The translations under genes and the position numbers were made by a program. Of a DNA stretch of 33,411 bases, positions 16,424-25,777 are shown in pieces. Source of the DNA: Chitinophagaceae bacterium (GTDB lineage Bacteria > Bacteroidota > Bacteroidia > Chitinophagales > Chitinophagaceae); NCBI GenBank assembly GCA_025360525.1, contig JANYCA010000025.1, forward strand, positions 1 to 33,411, read 5' to 3'. The first letter of the stretch is position 1; every line of letters starts with the position of its first letter. Below the pieces are notes generated by a model. It did no database searches. It was given only the letters and a program-made list of their open reading frames with translations, and was not told where the DNA came from.

Positions 16424-19400
16424 TTATAACTTTATCAACTTGACAACTTTGTGTTGTTCGCCTTGAGTTAGTTCAGCAAAATAAATACCCTTCATCAACT
16501 TATCGCCAACTTTTATTATAGAGTAAGGTGACACATCCGCATACAATCCTACTAACTTTCCTGTTACGTCGAGTAACCTTATCTGCACCGGGTCTTTACT
16601 AAAGGTTTCTACCAGTAGTCTAAAGTCGCTACTGCTTGGGTTAGGCAAAACTTTCACTGCAAAATGATTTCCTCTTTCTTCAACCTTTGTTGTTGGTAAG
16701 CTTAGTATATTTCTCGTTAAAGGCAGATTACAACTGTTTTTGCTCCATACCACATTTCTACCATCAGATTCTATCTTTTCTGCAATAAACCATCCTGTCA
16801 TGTAAGTAGTATCACTGTTGTACTCGCTTTTGTCTCTTTCGTCTCCATCACAATCCCTGTCGCCATCATTTCTGTCTCTACCTCCACCACTTATTTTTAA
16901 TTTACCGTCCCGGATGAAAATATTAGCAGCAACCTTTGTTTTACCACCATGTACTATAAATTTCTCTTCATCTTTTCTATCGTTACCAAGGTAGAAAGTT
17001 ACATTGGGGCCACCGGTATTTACTTCAACATATTCAGCTATATCTACCTTGTTTTTTATCCGTACAGATGTGCAAGTGTTGAATTTAACTTTTGTTGTAG
17101 CACTTTTACTACCCTGAATTTTAAGCGTTTCGATATTTATAATTCCACTTGGTGAATTAAAGGTAACCTGCGCTCCACTTTCAATATGTATTCTTCCATA
17201 CAAAGTTCCTGTTACCGTAACAGTAACATTCTTTTTAATCGTTAGCTTTTTATAGTTCCCAGACACTGGTACTGCTGTTGAATTGCTGACCGTTAAATAT
17301 CCCAGGCTTTGCGTACATCCTGTAAATGGATAAAATACTGGATTAGGTCCGTCTGTTGCTGCTATTCTTGTTTGTGTATTAATAATTGCACCGCTGCTAA
17401 CAGTAATATTAGCTGCTTTTACAAAATAGGGATTTAGCAACTTGCTACTGCTGCCAAATGATGCTTTACCAGCTATAGAAGATACGCCTACCGCTCCATT
17501 GATGAAATTACTTGTTCCGATTTTAGCCTCCGATTTTGCAAACAAAATGTATGGCGTGCTATTATCTGTAACGGTGATAATTTGTAACTGATCCGGAGCT
17601 TTATTTTTACACCCATCTTCCAAACTCCAGGTACGCCTGATAATTGTTGAAAATCCACATGGATAAACTGCATCTTTATAAGTTGCCTTCAAACCAGACC
17701 ACACGGCATCTGTTTCATTAGTTACATCTCCGGTGATGGTTGGTGCAGCATTAAAACAGCTTGAACCTTGTGAATATGAAATAGTGATGTTAGCGGGTCT
17801 TGTAAAGGAAGGTGTTGTCATATCACCAGGAATAATGTCGAGGAGTAATTTGCCGACACAACCGTTTTTATCTTTTACTGTGTAGGTGAGTAAGCTTAAT
17901 GGTACCTGCTGAAATGTACCACTTGTTAAAGAAGCAGCTAGTTGCGCTGACCCGGAAGCTGTAAATTTATAACCCGTAGGATTACTAAATGTAAGATCCG
18001 GCGTACCACCCGTTGCGGTAACAGTTACGGTTGAAATTCCTCCAATTAAACAGGTTACGTTGGTATGTGTTTCTTTTACTTTAATTGGATTTGGCTGGCT
18101 TACAGTTATATCTGCGCTTACTGCACAACCCTTAGAATCTGTTACAATGTACTTGTAAACTCCGGACACAAGCCCTGTCAAAATACGACTAGTTGAGGTA
18201 AATGTACCCGGACCTGTCCAAATGATTAAATAGGTATTTGTTGCGGAAGGTGTACCGCCTGTTATGGAGGTAAGATTGATGCCCCCGTTATTGCCACCAT
18301 TACAGCTTACATTGGTTATGGAAGAACTTACAACAACCTGAGTAGGTTGCATAAGAGTTAATGCAATAGTAGCTGTACAACCTTTTGCATCCCTTAAAGT
18401 GTAGTTAACTAAGCCCGCTGCCTGACGGAATGATCCGTTGCTATTGGTATAGATACCTGAAGGATTTGAAATGGTGATAAGACCACTTGGATTGGTGTAG
18501 GTATAAGGAGCTGTACCGCCCTGACCAGTTAACAACACTGTCGTAGAATCTGAGAAACAATTGATGGCAGGTGCTGTGAAGGAACCCGATAAAGGAACGC
18601 CTACTGTCAATATGCCATTTGAATATGCAACTGTATAATTTGAAACTACGTCTTTTAATACCACGCCGGAAGGTACAATTTGATAAGTGCCTGTGCTAAG
18701 ATTGCCTGTACCAACATTTACATCAGCACTATTTAAAACTGAGAATACAGGTCCGCTTGCAATCACATCAGCCCTTGTATCTTCATATTGGTAGAAGGAA
18801 TCGGTGGAGGTATAAGTGGGTTGTACCCCATTACATCCGGCCGTTGTATCTTTTGCTTTTACATACAATGTTTCAGGTACAATATGCAAATTACCAAGGC
18901 CATAAATAATATCAAAGTTTTCAGACAATAAAACACCCGGGCCAATCAGCCAGTTACCTACAGTATATCCGGATATCATGTTCATAGATTGGTAGTTGGA
19001 AACTCCAAACTCAACAGGAGTGCTTTCATTATCAAACACATCGAGCGAATCAATTATCAGTAAAACATTTTCGTTTGTTTCATCATTAAGGCTACTGCTG
19101 TTTACAGCTGCTTTACCATTAACAGCGGCCTTGCCGTTTACCGCTGCTTTACCATTAACAGCGGCTTTACCGTTTACGGCTGCCTTTCCGTTTACAGCTG
19201 CTTTTCCATTAACCGCTTGCTTACCATTTACGGCCTGCTTGCCATTATAAATAACTGCATTAGCAGAGTCTCTTTGATAATCAAATAAAGATTCCGGCGC
19301 AACTGGTATAAAGTAAGTTGTATCAAATGCAATTCCGTTTACAGCAGCTTTGCCATTTACGGCCGCTTTTCCATTAACCGCTTGCTTACCATTTACGGCC

Positions 19401-22400
19401 GCTTTACCACTCGTCATAAAGCTCATGTTTAAGAAATTTGCAGCAGTGAGCGTTACACCATTTACAGCCTGCTTGCCATTAATTAAAATTACGGAATTAG
19501 ACATGGTTGATTGGTGGATAGCATTCAACGAATCTAAAAATACGGAACGATCAGCGACAGCAATATTGGCTGTATTGTAAACGTAATTAAATTTCATTTC
19601 TTTACCCTTAATGGAGCTGCCATAAGTTAAGGTAGTATCCCGTGGTGTAATAGTTATTGGCATTCTGTTTATCCTTAAAACGCCATCCACAAACTGGTAA
19701 TTATATAATGCTGATAATGCCTTGGATGCAGGTATCGAAAGGTTGGTAACTGAAGAAGTTGCACGTCTGAAATACAAACCAATATTACTGAGGCTATTGG
19801 CAGAAGAAGTATAGGTAATATCAGTTAACCCAAGATCAGCGAGTGTTCTTCCTGTACCTGATAAAGGCTGATCGTTGATGGTAACGCTTACTGAATAAGC
19901 AGGGATAGCTTCGCCAAAATATTTACCAGCACTGTTCACTGTAATTTTTACATTTTGGGCAGGAGTTGTTTTTAAATAAATAGAATCACTTACACCGCCA
20001 TCCAATCCATTAGTAGTGATGCTAGGGTTATTAACGGTTAACGGTGGATTACCCAAAAATGCTGGTATTTGTACGGTTAACTGGGTTCCGGTATTTGCAA
20101 CGATAGGTAAGGTATTATATTGAAACACAACAGATGCATTTTGATCAAAATATTGTCCGTTAATTATTAATGTAGCAGGTTGGTCTCCAATTGTTACACC
20201 ATTAGTTTGTATTTTGAAGCTGTCAATTACCGGGAAAGGGTTGGAGAAGCTTAACAATGCTTTATCAGCTTGTATAAATCCAAACCCTGTGTTTACATCA
20301 TACCCTGACACATCCATATCAATGGCAGTGCTTTGCAACAAAGATTTCATTTGCGGTCCTGTAAAAGAAGAACCGTTAAAATATCTCTTTTTGGCTTCTG
20401 CTAGTAATGCGGCTACAGCAGCAGCATGTGGCGCAGCGGCGGAGGTGCCAAAGAAATTAGGGAATGAATCATTATCAATATTTACACCACTAAAATCAAC
20501 GGTTGTATTTACGCCATTTGGTGCTACAATATCAGGTTTGTTTCTGTTAACACCATTAATTAATGTTCCGCCTCTTGAGGAGAACGAAGCAATTGTAGGT
20601 GGTGTAACACCGTAAGCAGGCGTGTTAGTATATAATGCTGCCCCTACTGCTATAGCTCCTGCTGCATTAGCCTGGCCAACAATGGTGCCGGTGCCCTGGG
20701 TGTTTCCGGGAATAGAGCCTTCGCCCCTGAAGATTACATATTTAAACCGAACATTACCGCTGCCAGCTTTACGGGTAATGATAATTTGTGCATCTACATC
20801 GGCCAGTACCACAAACGGCATAATTTCAAATGGATCTCCTCTCAGGTTATTTCTATTAAAGCCAAACAGGGTACTGTCACCACTGGAGGTTACAAGATAC
20901 ATATCAAGGTCGTTAGCTGCACCTGTGGCAATACCATCGACCCCCGTTACGGAATAAAAATTGTCGTCCCATTGCATGGCAATAGTATAAGTACCCTTCG
21001 TTAATTTAATAGGCTGATAAAAACCGATGGACCCAAAATTATGTGCCTGCCCAACATTAGATAACCTGGCCGGTAGCGCAATTGGGCTTGGGCTAAAAAT
21101 AGCTTCATACGACTTTACACCAAAGTTGCCTGCAGATGTAAAATAGTTTACCCCTGAAGCAGTAACATTATCCACAGCCTGTGCTACAAGACCATCTGAA
21201 AAAAACGGTTCGGTGATGTAGGTAATGTCATCTACAATTACTGTACAGCCAGAATCCCTCAGTAGCTTAATACCATCAGCCATATTGCCTGCACTAATAA
21301 AGCCGGAGTGGAAATACAATTGGGCATCAGGCGCCACATCATGTACAATTTGCAGCATGGCACGGCCTTCATCTGTAGCCCTTCCATAAGGGTATTCTGC
21401 TGGCACTTGCACAACTAATTTATGAACAGGGTTACTGGTTCCGGGCAAATCACCATTTTCAACATCCCGCTGTGCAGGGTTGCCAAACCGGGTATTGTAG
21501 CTGTCACTCAGCACACCCACTTTCACTCCTTTACCAGAAATCTTCCAGGCCTGTTTCGCCTTGTCTGCTGCCATGGCTTTATCACCTTGTGAGGTGGTAA
21601 GGCCTGTAAAACCGGAAGCTATTGGTGTAAAGTACGGCCTTGCATAGTTGATAAATTGCGGAAGCTGGTTTAGCGTCTGCAGGTTTTGCTTAGGTATAAA
21701 GCCTGTAATGATCAGTGAGCCGGCCCCATTATCAACAAAGTCACGCATGCCGTAGGTGGCAGTCTTTAGCAAGTTTAGAACAGTATTGTAAGTACCATCA
21801 ATGGTGATTACTTCAATCAGTATCAGTGTGTCGCTGGTAACATTGTCTTTTTTAAACTGGAAGATGTTATTGGCAAATGTTGTATCTGCCAGTGATCCCG
21901 GGAATTTGTATAGCTGTGTAAGTTCCGAACCGATCAGGCTATCGGTACCACCGGTAACAGGTGGCCGATAATATGGAATGATACAGTTGGCAAGTCGTAC
22001 ATTTAATACTGCAGTAGCTGTACATCCATTGGCATCAGAAACGGTATAGGTATAATCTCCGGGAGCAAGGTTAGTAGTAGCTGAGCCTGCAAGTGTAAAT
22101 GGAGCAGTACCGCCGGTTGGTATTAATGTTACATTGCCCAGGGTTTGACCACTTTCTTTACAAATAATTAATGAATCGGCAGACGATGTGGAGAGAGATA
22201 AATTACAGCATTTTGTTCCTGTAATAACGCCACCCGGGGCTACCCAGTTACCGGTATTGCCATTTAATTCAAAATTATTCAGTATTCCATTCTTAGCATT
22301 TCCACTGGCATCTGTTAATATTGTTTCGGCAAGATTGGCGGCACCAGAAAAGCCCTGATTAAAATTGTATGCAGCCAATAAGCCCGGTCTTGCTGAGGTT

Positions 22401-24913
22401 ATTTCGCAATTTAAATTGTTTTGAATTTCTGTAGCCGTTAATGCACGGCTCCATACTCTTAATTCATCAATACCACCTCTGAATAATTCCGTACCGGTTT
22501 GCCATGATGAACCAATTAAAAAATTGGCAACCGGGTTGTCGGCGGCTGGGCTTGCAGCAGGGTCTCCCAACGGCGAACCTTTTGTAGCTACCAAAGTTCC
22601 ATCTAAGTAAATAAGCAGATCTGCAGTTGTTCTTACTACCGAGTAATTATGCCACAGGCCATCCTTTGGAAACTGAACATTAGTTAACCATCCATCGCCC
22701 ACCCGAATTGTTCCATCGTAAAATTGGCCAATATAAAAATTTCTTCCTTGTGAAACAATATTAATCAATTCGCCCTCAACAGGGTTTTCATATTTAGCCC
22801 ATACCGAAACGGTATAAGGGTTGCTGCTTGCAGGAATTAACGCTTCCGGTCCGGTAACATAATTATTTACGCCATCAAAGTTTAAAGCCGCAGCGGGGGT
22901 GGTTCCACAAACAGTAATGTCTACATTATAATCGTCACAATCCGTATTATTTAAAATAAAGCCAGTTGGTTGTGCGCAGGCATATACAGAATAACCCGGA
23001 TTTCCAAAACCATCTCCATCCCTGTCACGATAATAAATGGTGGCTGGCGTAACAGTTATATTTTGGGTAGCAGTAGCTGTTGCACCGCTTGAGTCAGTTG
23101 CCGTCCAGGTTAATTGTGTTGTACCAATAGGGAAACATGCAGGCGCATTGTTGCTAACCCTTACACCAATAAAGCCACCTGTAGTAGTTGGGTTTGGTGG
23201 GCCAACTATAAGTACGCCAATGGCGTTAGCAGGAGCATTATTATACTTAAATTCCTGGCAAAAATAGTCAAGTGATAACTCCTGCGTAAGATAATATATG
23301 CCGGGGGTGGTAGGGGCAGTAAAATTTGTTGAGGTGTTTGATGTGTAACCATTGGTTACAGATGCATTAAGTACTCCTGGCTCACACTTTAAAGTTTGAA
23401 AGGTAGATCCTATACCGATTGTTGTTTGAACAACACAGGTGGGGCAATATCCATTCTCAGCATTAAAAAATACAGAATAGTTATAGCTTAAACTAATGGA
23501 TGCACCAGGCAATACCGTAGCGGAATTTCCACCTCCATTTATGGATACTCCTGTATAAGTGCCTATCCTGTCAGTATTATTTAACACAGCAGGTGATGCT
23601 ATTTGTTGGGCATAGAATAAAACCCCACATGCTCCGCTTGCTGCATCCTGGCAAACAGTAAGGTTTGCAGGAGCAAAAATTTGGGGTGGTGCTGAGGCAG
23701 TTTCACCAATTTGGTAATCTGCTGCTGTACCATTATTAACACTTACTTTTAAAGTGCTGTCTGTTTGAGCTAAAACAGTTGGATAGCTCCAGCTTCCGTT
23801 TATATATTGAGCAACTTTAAAATTAGATGGAATGGCACCTCCATCTACCTCTGCTGAAGTCCATTTAAAATTAGCTTGCAAATCTGTAAATCCCAATCCA
23901 AAGTTTTCTACACGCCAATAACGGTTTACACTTTTAGATGGATTGATGTTGGATGTTATTATACTTGGATGGTCGGGATTATTGGTAGAAATAAGAATAC
24001 CTCCTGCACCGGAAATACCTAATACAGTAAGATCTACCGGCCGATATCCATTTGCATCGCCAATTCGATAAGTTCTGGTATAATTAGCAGCATTGGTTAT
24101 TCCCAGGAAATTCATTTGCAGGTTACCATTTACATACCAATGTGTGGCAGAATTATTTTGAACTGTGGCCGATGCTGCAAGAATAAGTTTATTGGCGCCG
24201 GTTATTACATTACCAAAATTAAAGTTCAATAAAGTAGTAATGGTTTGTTCACCAGCCAAGAATATGCCCCCATTATTAGAGGTTGTTAAGGTGCCAATAG
24301 TACCTGTACCACTAATAGTAGTAGATGTTACATCTGGTCGTGGATTTAAAGTTGCATTAATAGTACCATTATTTATCAGCGTTAAACCTCGGTACTGTAT
24401 ACTGGAAGTTGGTCCATCAATTAAAGCACCACTTGTTACATTTAGTAAACAATCGTTTGCCCAAACTGTGCTATTTGTCCCATTCAATTGAAGGTCAGTT
24501 CCAGCGCCATTATTAATAGTAAGTGTGGTACCAGCAGCTGTTGGCTGGATAGTAGCACCGTTTTCTACAATGGTTTGGTCAATTGTAAGATTGCTATTTG
24601 TTTTTATGTAGGTAGGCGTTCTAACCGTAATAACGCCAGCATTAAAATCAGGAGGGGTTGCGTTGCCTACCCAAATACTACCATCATATCTTTCCCAAGT
24701 GGAAGCATCTTCCCAGTTAACTGTTGTTGGAAGACCTCCATTTATAATACTTCGGTAATCTCCAATTGCTTGGGCATTAACTGTTGCGGGACTCATACCC
24801 AGCATGCATATAAAAGTTATAAGCAGGGGGAGTGAAATTTTACAACTTTTTGAAATAACTGAGGTAAGGCACAAATTTGTTACAAGTGCGGATAAATTGT
24901 TTGACGGACGCAT
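16424..24913 (-). CDS. Giant secreted multidomain subtilase-like protein with KxAVNG repeats and type IX sorting tail
   Basis: 2829 aa. Order of parts: signal peptide (1-49, ATVNAQA); beta-helix-like region (50-400); HYR-like stretch (~575-625); MopE-like DRDGDGFGNP...TDCDD metal motif (~627-660); LamG/concanavalin-like domain (~675-840, ALNFDGVNNYVTG to DELRVWSRALT); SprB-like repeat (~905-975); S8 subtilase-like domain (~1130-1515) with Asp1137 (VLSDSYN), Asn1263 (TSAGNFG) and Ser1491 (GTSAAAPH), but Glu1182 (ATDEGRAM) where the catalytic His belongs; TIG-like domain (~1560-1640); MBG/YGX-type region from ~1750 (TPRDTTLTYG) containing 13 KAAVNG/KQAVNG hexapeptides; SprB-type repeats (~2110-2330); an Asp/Arg-rich patch (~2677-2700); and a type A type IX sorting domain (last ~80 aa, VLPNPSSSDFRL...GIYFAELTQ). 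It is therefore predicted to be cell-surface bound or released. Possible roles are adhesion or surface proteolysis. Domain edges are approximate, from coordinates. Confidence 0.9.
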   Translation of the reverse strand: MRPSNNLSALVTNLCLTSVISKSCKISLPLLITFICMLGMSPATVNAQAIGDYRSIINGGLPTTVNWEDASTWERYDGSIWVGNATPPDFNAGVITVRTPTYIKTNSNLTIDQTIVENGATIQPTAAGTTLTINNGAGTDLQLNGTNSTVWANDCLLNVTSGALIDGPTSSIQYRGLTLINNGTINATLNPRPDVTSTTISGTGTIGTLTTSNNGGIFLAGEQTITTLLNFNFGNVITGANKLILAASATVQNNSATHWYVNGNLQMNFLGITNAANYTRTYRIGDANGYRPVDLTVLGISGAGGILISTNNPDHPSIITSNINPSKSVNRYWRVENFGLGFTDLQANFKWTSAEVDGGAIPSNFKVAQYINGSWSYPTVLAQTDSTLKVSVNNGTAADYQIGETASAPPQIFAPANLTVCQDAASGACGVLFYAQQIASPAVLNNTDRIGTYTGVSINGGGNSATVLPGASISLSYNYSVFFNAENGYCPTCVVQTTIGIGSTFQTLKCEPGVLNASVTNGYTSNTSTNFTAPTTPGIYYLTQELSLDYFCQEFKYNNAPANAIGVLIVGPPNPTTTGGFIGVRVSNNAPACFPIGTTQLTWTATDSSGATATATQNITVTPATIYYRDRDGDGFGNPGYSVYACAQPTGFILNNTDCDDYNVDITVCGTTPAAALNFDGVNNYVTGPEALIPASSNPYTVSVWAKYENPVEGELINIVSQGRNFYIGQFYDGTIRVGDGWLTNVQFPKDGLWHNYSVVRTTADLLIYLDGTLVATKGSPLGDPAASPAADNPVANFLIGSSWQTGTELFRGGIDELRVWSRALTATEIQNNLNCEITSARPGLLAAYNFNQGFSGAANLAETILTDASGNAKNGILNNFELNGNTGNWVAPGGVITGTKCCNLSLSTSSADSLIICKESGQTLGNVTLIPTGGTAPFTLAGSATTNLAPGDYTYTVSDANGCTATAVLNVRLANCIIPYYRPPVTGGTDSLIGSELTQLYKFPGSLADTTFANNIFQFKKDNVTSDTLILIEVITIDGTYNTVLNLLKTATYGMRDFVDNGAGSLIITGFIPKQNLQTLNQLPQFINYARPYFTPIASGFTGLTTSQGDKAMAADKAKQAWKISGKGVKVGVLSDSYNTRFGNPAQRDVENGDLPGTSNPVHKLVVQVPAEYPYGRATDEGRAMLQIVHDVAPDAQLYFHSGFISAGNMADGIKLLRDSGCTVIVDDITYITEPFFSDGLVAQAVDNVTASGVNYFTSAGNFGVKSYEAIFSPSPIALPARLSNVGQAHNFGSIGFYQPIKLTKGTYTIAMQWDDNFYSVTGVDGIATGAANDLDMYLVTSSGDSTLFGFNRNNLRGDPFEIMPFVVLADVDAQIIITRKAGSGNVRFKYVIFRGEGSIPGNTQGTGTIVGQANAAGAIAVGAALYTNTPAYGVTPPTIASFSSRGGTLINGVNRNKPDIVAPNGVNTTVDFSGVNIDNDSFPNFFGTSAAAPHAAAVAALLAEAKKRYFNGSSFTGPQMKSLLQSTAIDMDVSGYDVNTGFGFIQADKALLSFSNPFPVIDSFKIQTNGVTIGDQPATLIINGQYFDQNASVVFQYNTLPIVANTGTQLTVQIPAFLGNPPLTVNNPSITTNGLDGGVSDSIYLKTTPAQNVKITVNSAGKYFGEAIPAYSVSVTINDQPLSGTGRTLADLGLTDITYTSSANSLSNIGLYFRRATSSVTNLSIPASKALSALYNYQFVDGVLRINRMPITITPRDTTLTYGSSIKGKEMKFNYVYNTANIAVADRSVFLDSLNAIHQSTMSNSVILINGKQAVNGVTLTAANFLNMSFMTSGKAAVNGKQAVNGKAAVNGKAAVNGIAFDTTYFIPVAPESLFDYQRDSANAVIYNGKQAVNGKQAVNGKAAVNGKAAVNGKAAVNGKAAVNGKAAVNGKAAVNSSSLNDETNENVLLIIDSLDVFDNESTPVEFGVSNYQSMNMISGYTVGNWLIGPGVLLSENFDIIYGLGNLHIVPETLYVKAKDTTAGCNGVQPTYTSTDSFYQYEDTRADVIASGPVFSVLNSADVNVGTGNLSTGTYQIVPSGVVLKDVVSNYTVAYSNGILTVGVPLSGSFTAPAINCFSDSTTVLLTGQGGTAPYTYTNPSGLITISNPSGIYTNSNGSFRQAAGLVNYTLRDAKGCTATIALTLMQPTQVVVSSSITNVSCNGGNNGGINLTSITGGTPSATNTYLIIWTGPGTFTSTSRILTGLVSGVYKYIVTDSKGCAVSADITVSQPNPIKVKETHTNVTCLIGGISTVTVTATGGTPDLTFSNPTGYKFTASGSAQLAASLTSGTFQQVPLSLLTYTVKDKNGCVGKLLLDIIPGDMTTPSFTRPANITISYSQGSSCFNAAPTITGDVTNETDAVWSGLKATYKDAVYPCGFSTIIRRTWSLEDGCKNKAPDQLQIITVTDNSTPYILFAKSEAKIGTSNFINGAVGVSSIAGKASFGSSSKLLNPYFVKAANITVSSGAIINTQTRIAATDGPNPVFYPFTGCTQSLGYLTVSNSTAVPVSGNYKKLTIKKNVTVTVTGTLYGRIHIESGAQVTFNSPSGIINIETLKIQGSKSATTKVKFNTCTSVRIKNKVDIAEYVEVNTGGPNVTFYLGNDRKDEEKFIVHGGKTKVAANIFIRDGKLKISGGGRDRNDGDRDCDGDERDKSEYNSDTTYMTGWFIAEKIESDGRNVVWSKNSCNLPLTRNILSLPTTKVEERGNHFAVKVLPNPSSSDFRLLVETFSKDPVQIRLLDVTGKLVGLYADVSPYSIIKVGDKLMKGIYFAELTQGEQHKVVKLIKL
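19097..19240 (-). repeat. 18-bp coding tandem repeat, 8 units (KQAVNG x2, KAAVNG x5, KAAVNS)
   Basis: Eight contiguous 18-bp units in frame inside the giant subtilase gene. The protein hexamers are nearly identical but third codon positions vary widely (GCA/GCC/GCG/GCT, GTA/GTT, AAC/AAT, GGA/GGC/GGT). A 36-bp higher-order period is visible: units 5 and 7 share GCC GCT GTT AAT GGT and units 6 and 8 share GCA..GTA AAC, which points to past duplication of a two-unit block. All changes keep the reading frame. Confidence 0.95.
19334..19405 (-). repeat. 18-bp coding tandem repeat, 4 units (KAAVNG, KQAVNG, KAAVNG, KAAVNG)
   Basis: Second block of the same repeat, separated from the 8-unit block by 93 bp (31 codons). 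Its second unit, AAG CAA GCG GTT AAT GGA, is identical base for base to the second unit of the 8-unit block, which suggests exchange or duplication between blocks. Confidence 0.95.
19457..19474 (-). repeat. Single 18-bp KQAVNG unit
   Basis: An isolated copy of the hexapeptide-coding unit (AAG CAG GCT GTA AAT GGT), 51 bp (17 codons) ahead of the 4-unit block in the gene's reading direction. The context INGKQAVNGVTLTAANF shows it at the same phase relative to a preceding NG as the tandem copies. Confidence 0.9.
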
Positions 24914-25777
24914 GTTTAGCTAATTTTAATAATTTCAATTAAATTAATTGCGAAATCTTTTTGGGAATACCAGAACCGTAGTTTACCCATTCACAGGTGG
25001 ACAGGAGTAGCAACAAGTGCTACAGGCATAGAATATTAGCAGAATACAAGTATAGACCTTTTTTTGATATAATATATATTACACTATATATTTTTTTAAA
25101 AAATTGTTAAATAATCAATTAATATTCAAACACATACAAACGCAAACCTTAATTAAGCTATTCCTAACTTTTACAGCTAAAGTTACTCTAAAGTGAAAGA
25201 CAGCAATTCGAAAAAGGACGAAACGGTGCTAAAACTGTCCGAAGGATTGTAATTATTTTTCAGCCATTAACGAACGTATAAAATATCGTGTCAGTTTTAC
25301 TAAAACGAATGTAGTTGTGCTTTTGCCAGATTGAGGATAATTTGCTTCTTATCCAACTCAAACTGCAAGTCGCTTAAATCTGATTTTATTTTCTTTTGAA
25401 TTGTTTACTTCGTAAAAAAACGAATAGGAAGGGAAAAAATAAATAATCGTCTGGTGCGGAATGAAAAATAACAAAAGGCTTCAATTGCTTGAAACCCTTT
25501 GTTTTGACTACTCCCCCTTTCCGACTTGAATGGGAGACCTTCTTATTAATCCCGGACGTCCGGGACTCCATTTTGGTAGTTTTAAAATTGTCGAAGAATT
25601 TTTGCTTTTCAACACATGTAATTTACAAACGGCCTGTTGCTTGCTGGCAAGTATTGGGAAATTATACTTAGTTGATCATATTGCAATACAGATATCATTC
25701 CTGCAAAGCCGTAACAAGTTTGATATTTTCAGACAGACGTTTGCATAAATTATCTATCTTACCATTTGCGTAATTAC
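24914..25777. other. 864-bp divergent spacer without a convincing gene
   Basis: Lies between the divergent starts of the giant subtilase gene and the lacI-type gene, so it must hold both promoters; I see no full TTG-N19-TAnnTTTG match for either. Contents: an AT-rich stretch with 8-bp inverted repeat arms AATATATA/TATATATT (25071-25092); a terminator-like hairpin (25471-25502, arms ACAAA/TTTGT and TTCAA/TTGAA); and a 16-bp perfect palindrome at 25550-25565. Short open frames here (e.g. minus 25386-25571, about 61 codons) have no recognisable family features and I do not call them genes. A decayed gene remnant is possible. Confidence 0.5.
25550..25565. repeat. 16-bp perfect GC-rich palindrome
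   Basis: The sequence TCCCGGACGTCCGGGA reads the same on both strands. It stands out from the AT-rich spacer around it. Possible explanations are a protein-binding site, the end of a dispersed repeat, or a cruciform-forming site; the sequence alone cannot decide. Confidence 0.6.

Noticed and set aside
19097..19474. Short regular repeats that could suggest a CRISPR array
   Set aside because: Units are contiguous 18-bp in-frame codons without spacers, and lie within an intact reading frame; a protein repeat explains them.
18996..19580. Plus-strand open frames with hydrophobic repeats (LPFTAALPLTAA-like)
   Set aside because: They are the antisense shadow of the KxAVNG repeats; no start context or family match.
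25047..25054. TATACTTG on the minus strand as a -7 box for the giant subtilase gene
   Set aside because: One mismatch to TAnnTTTG and no TTG at the right distance; too weak to call.
25386..25748. Short overlapping frames on both strands in the divergent spacer
   Set aside because: 60-72 codons, no recognisable motif, mutually overlapping, crossing a palindrome and a hairpin.
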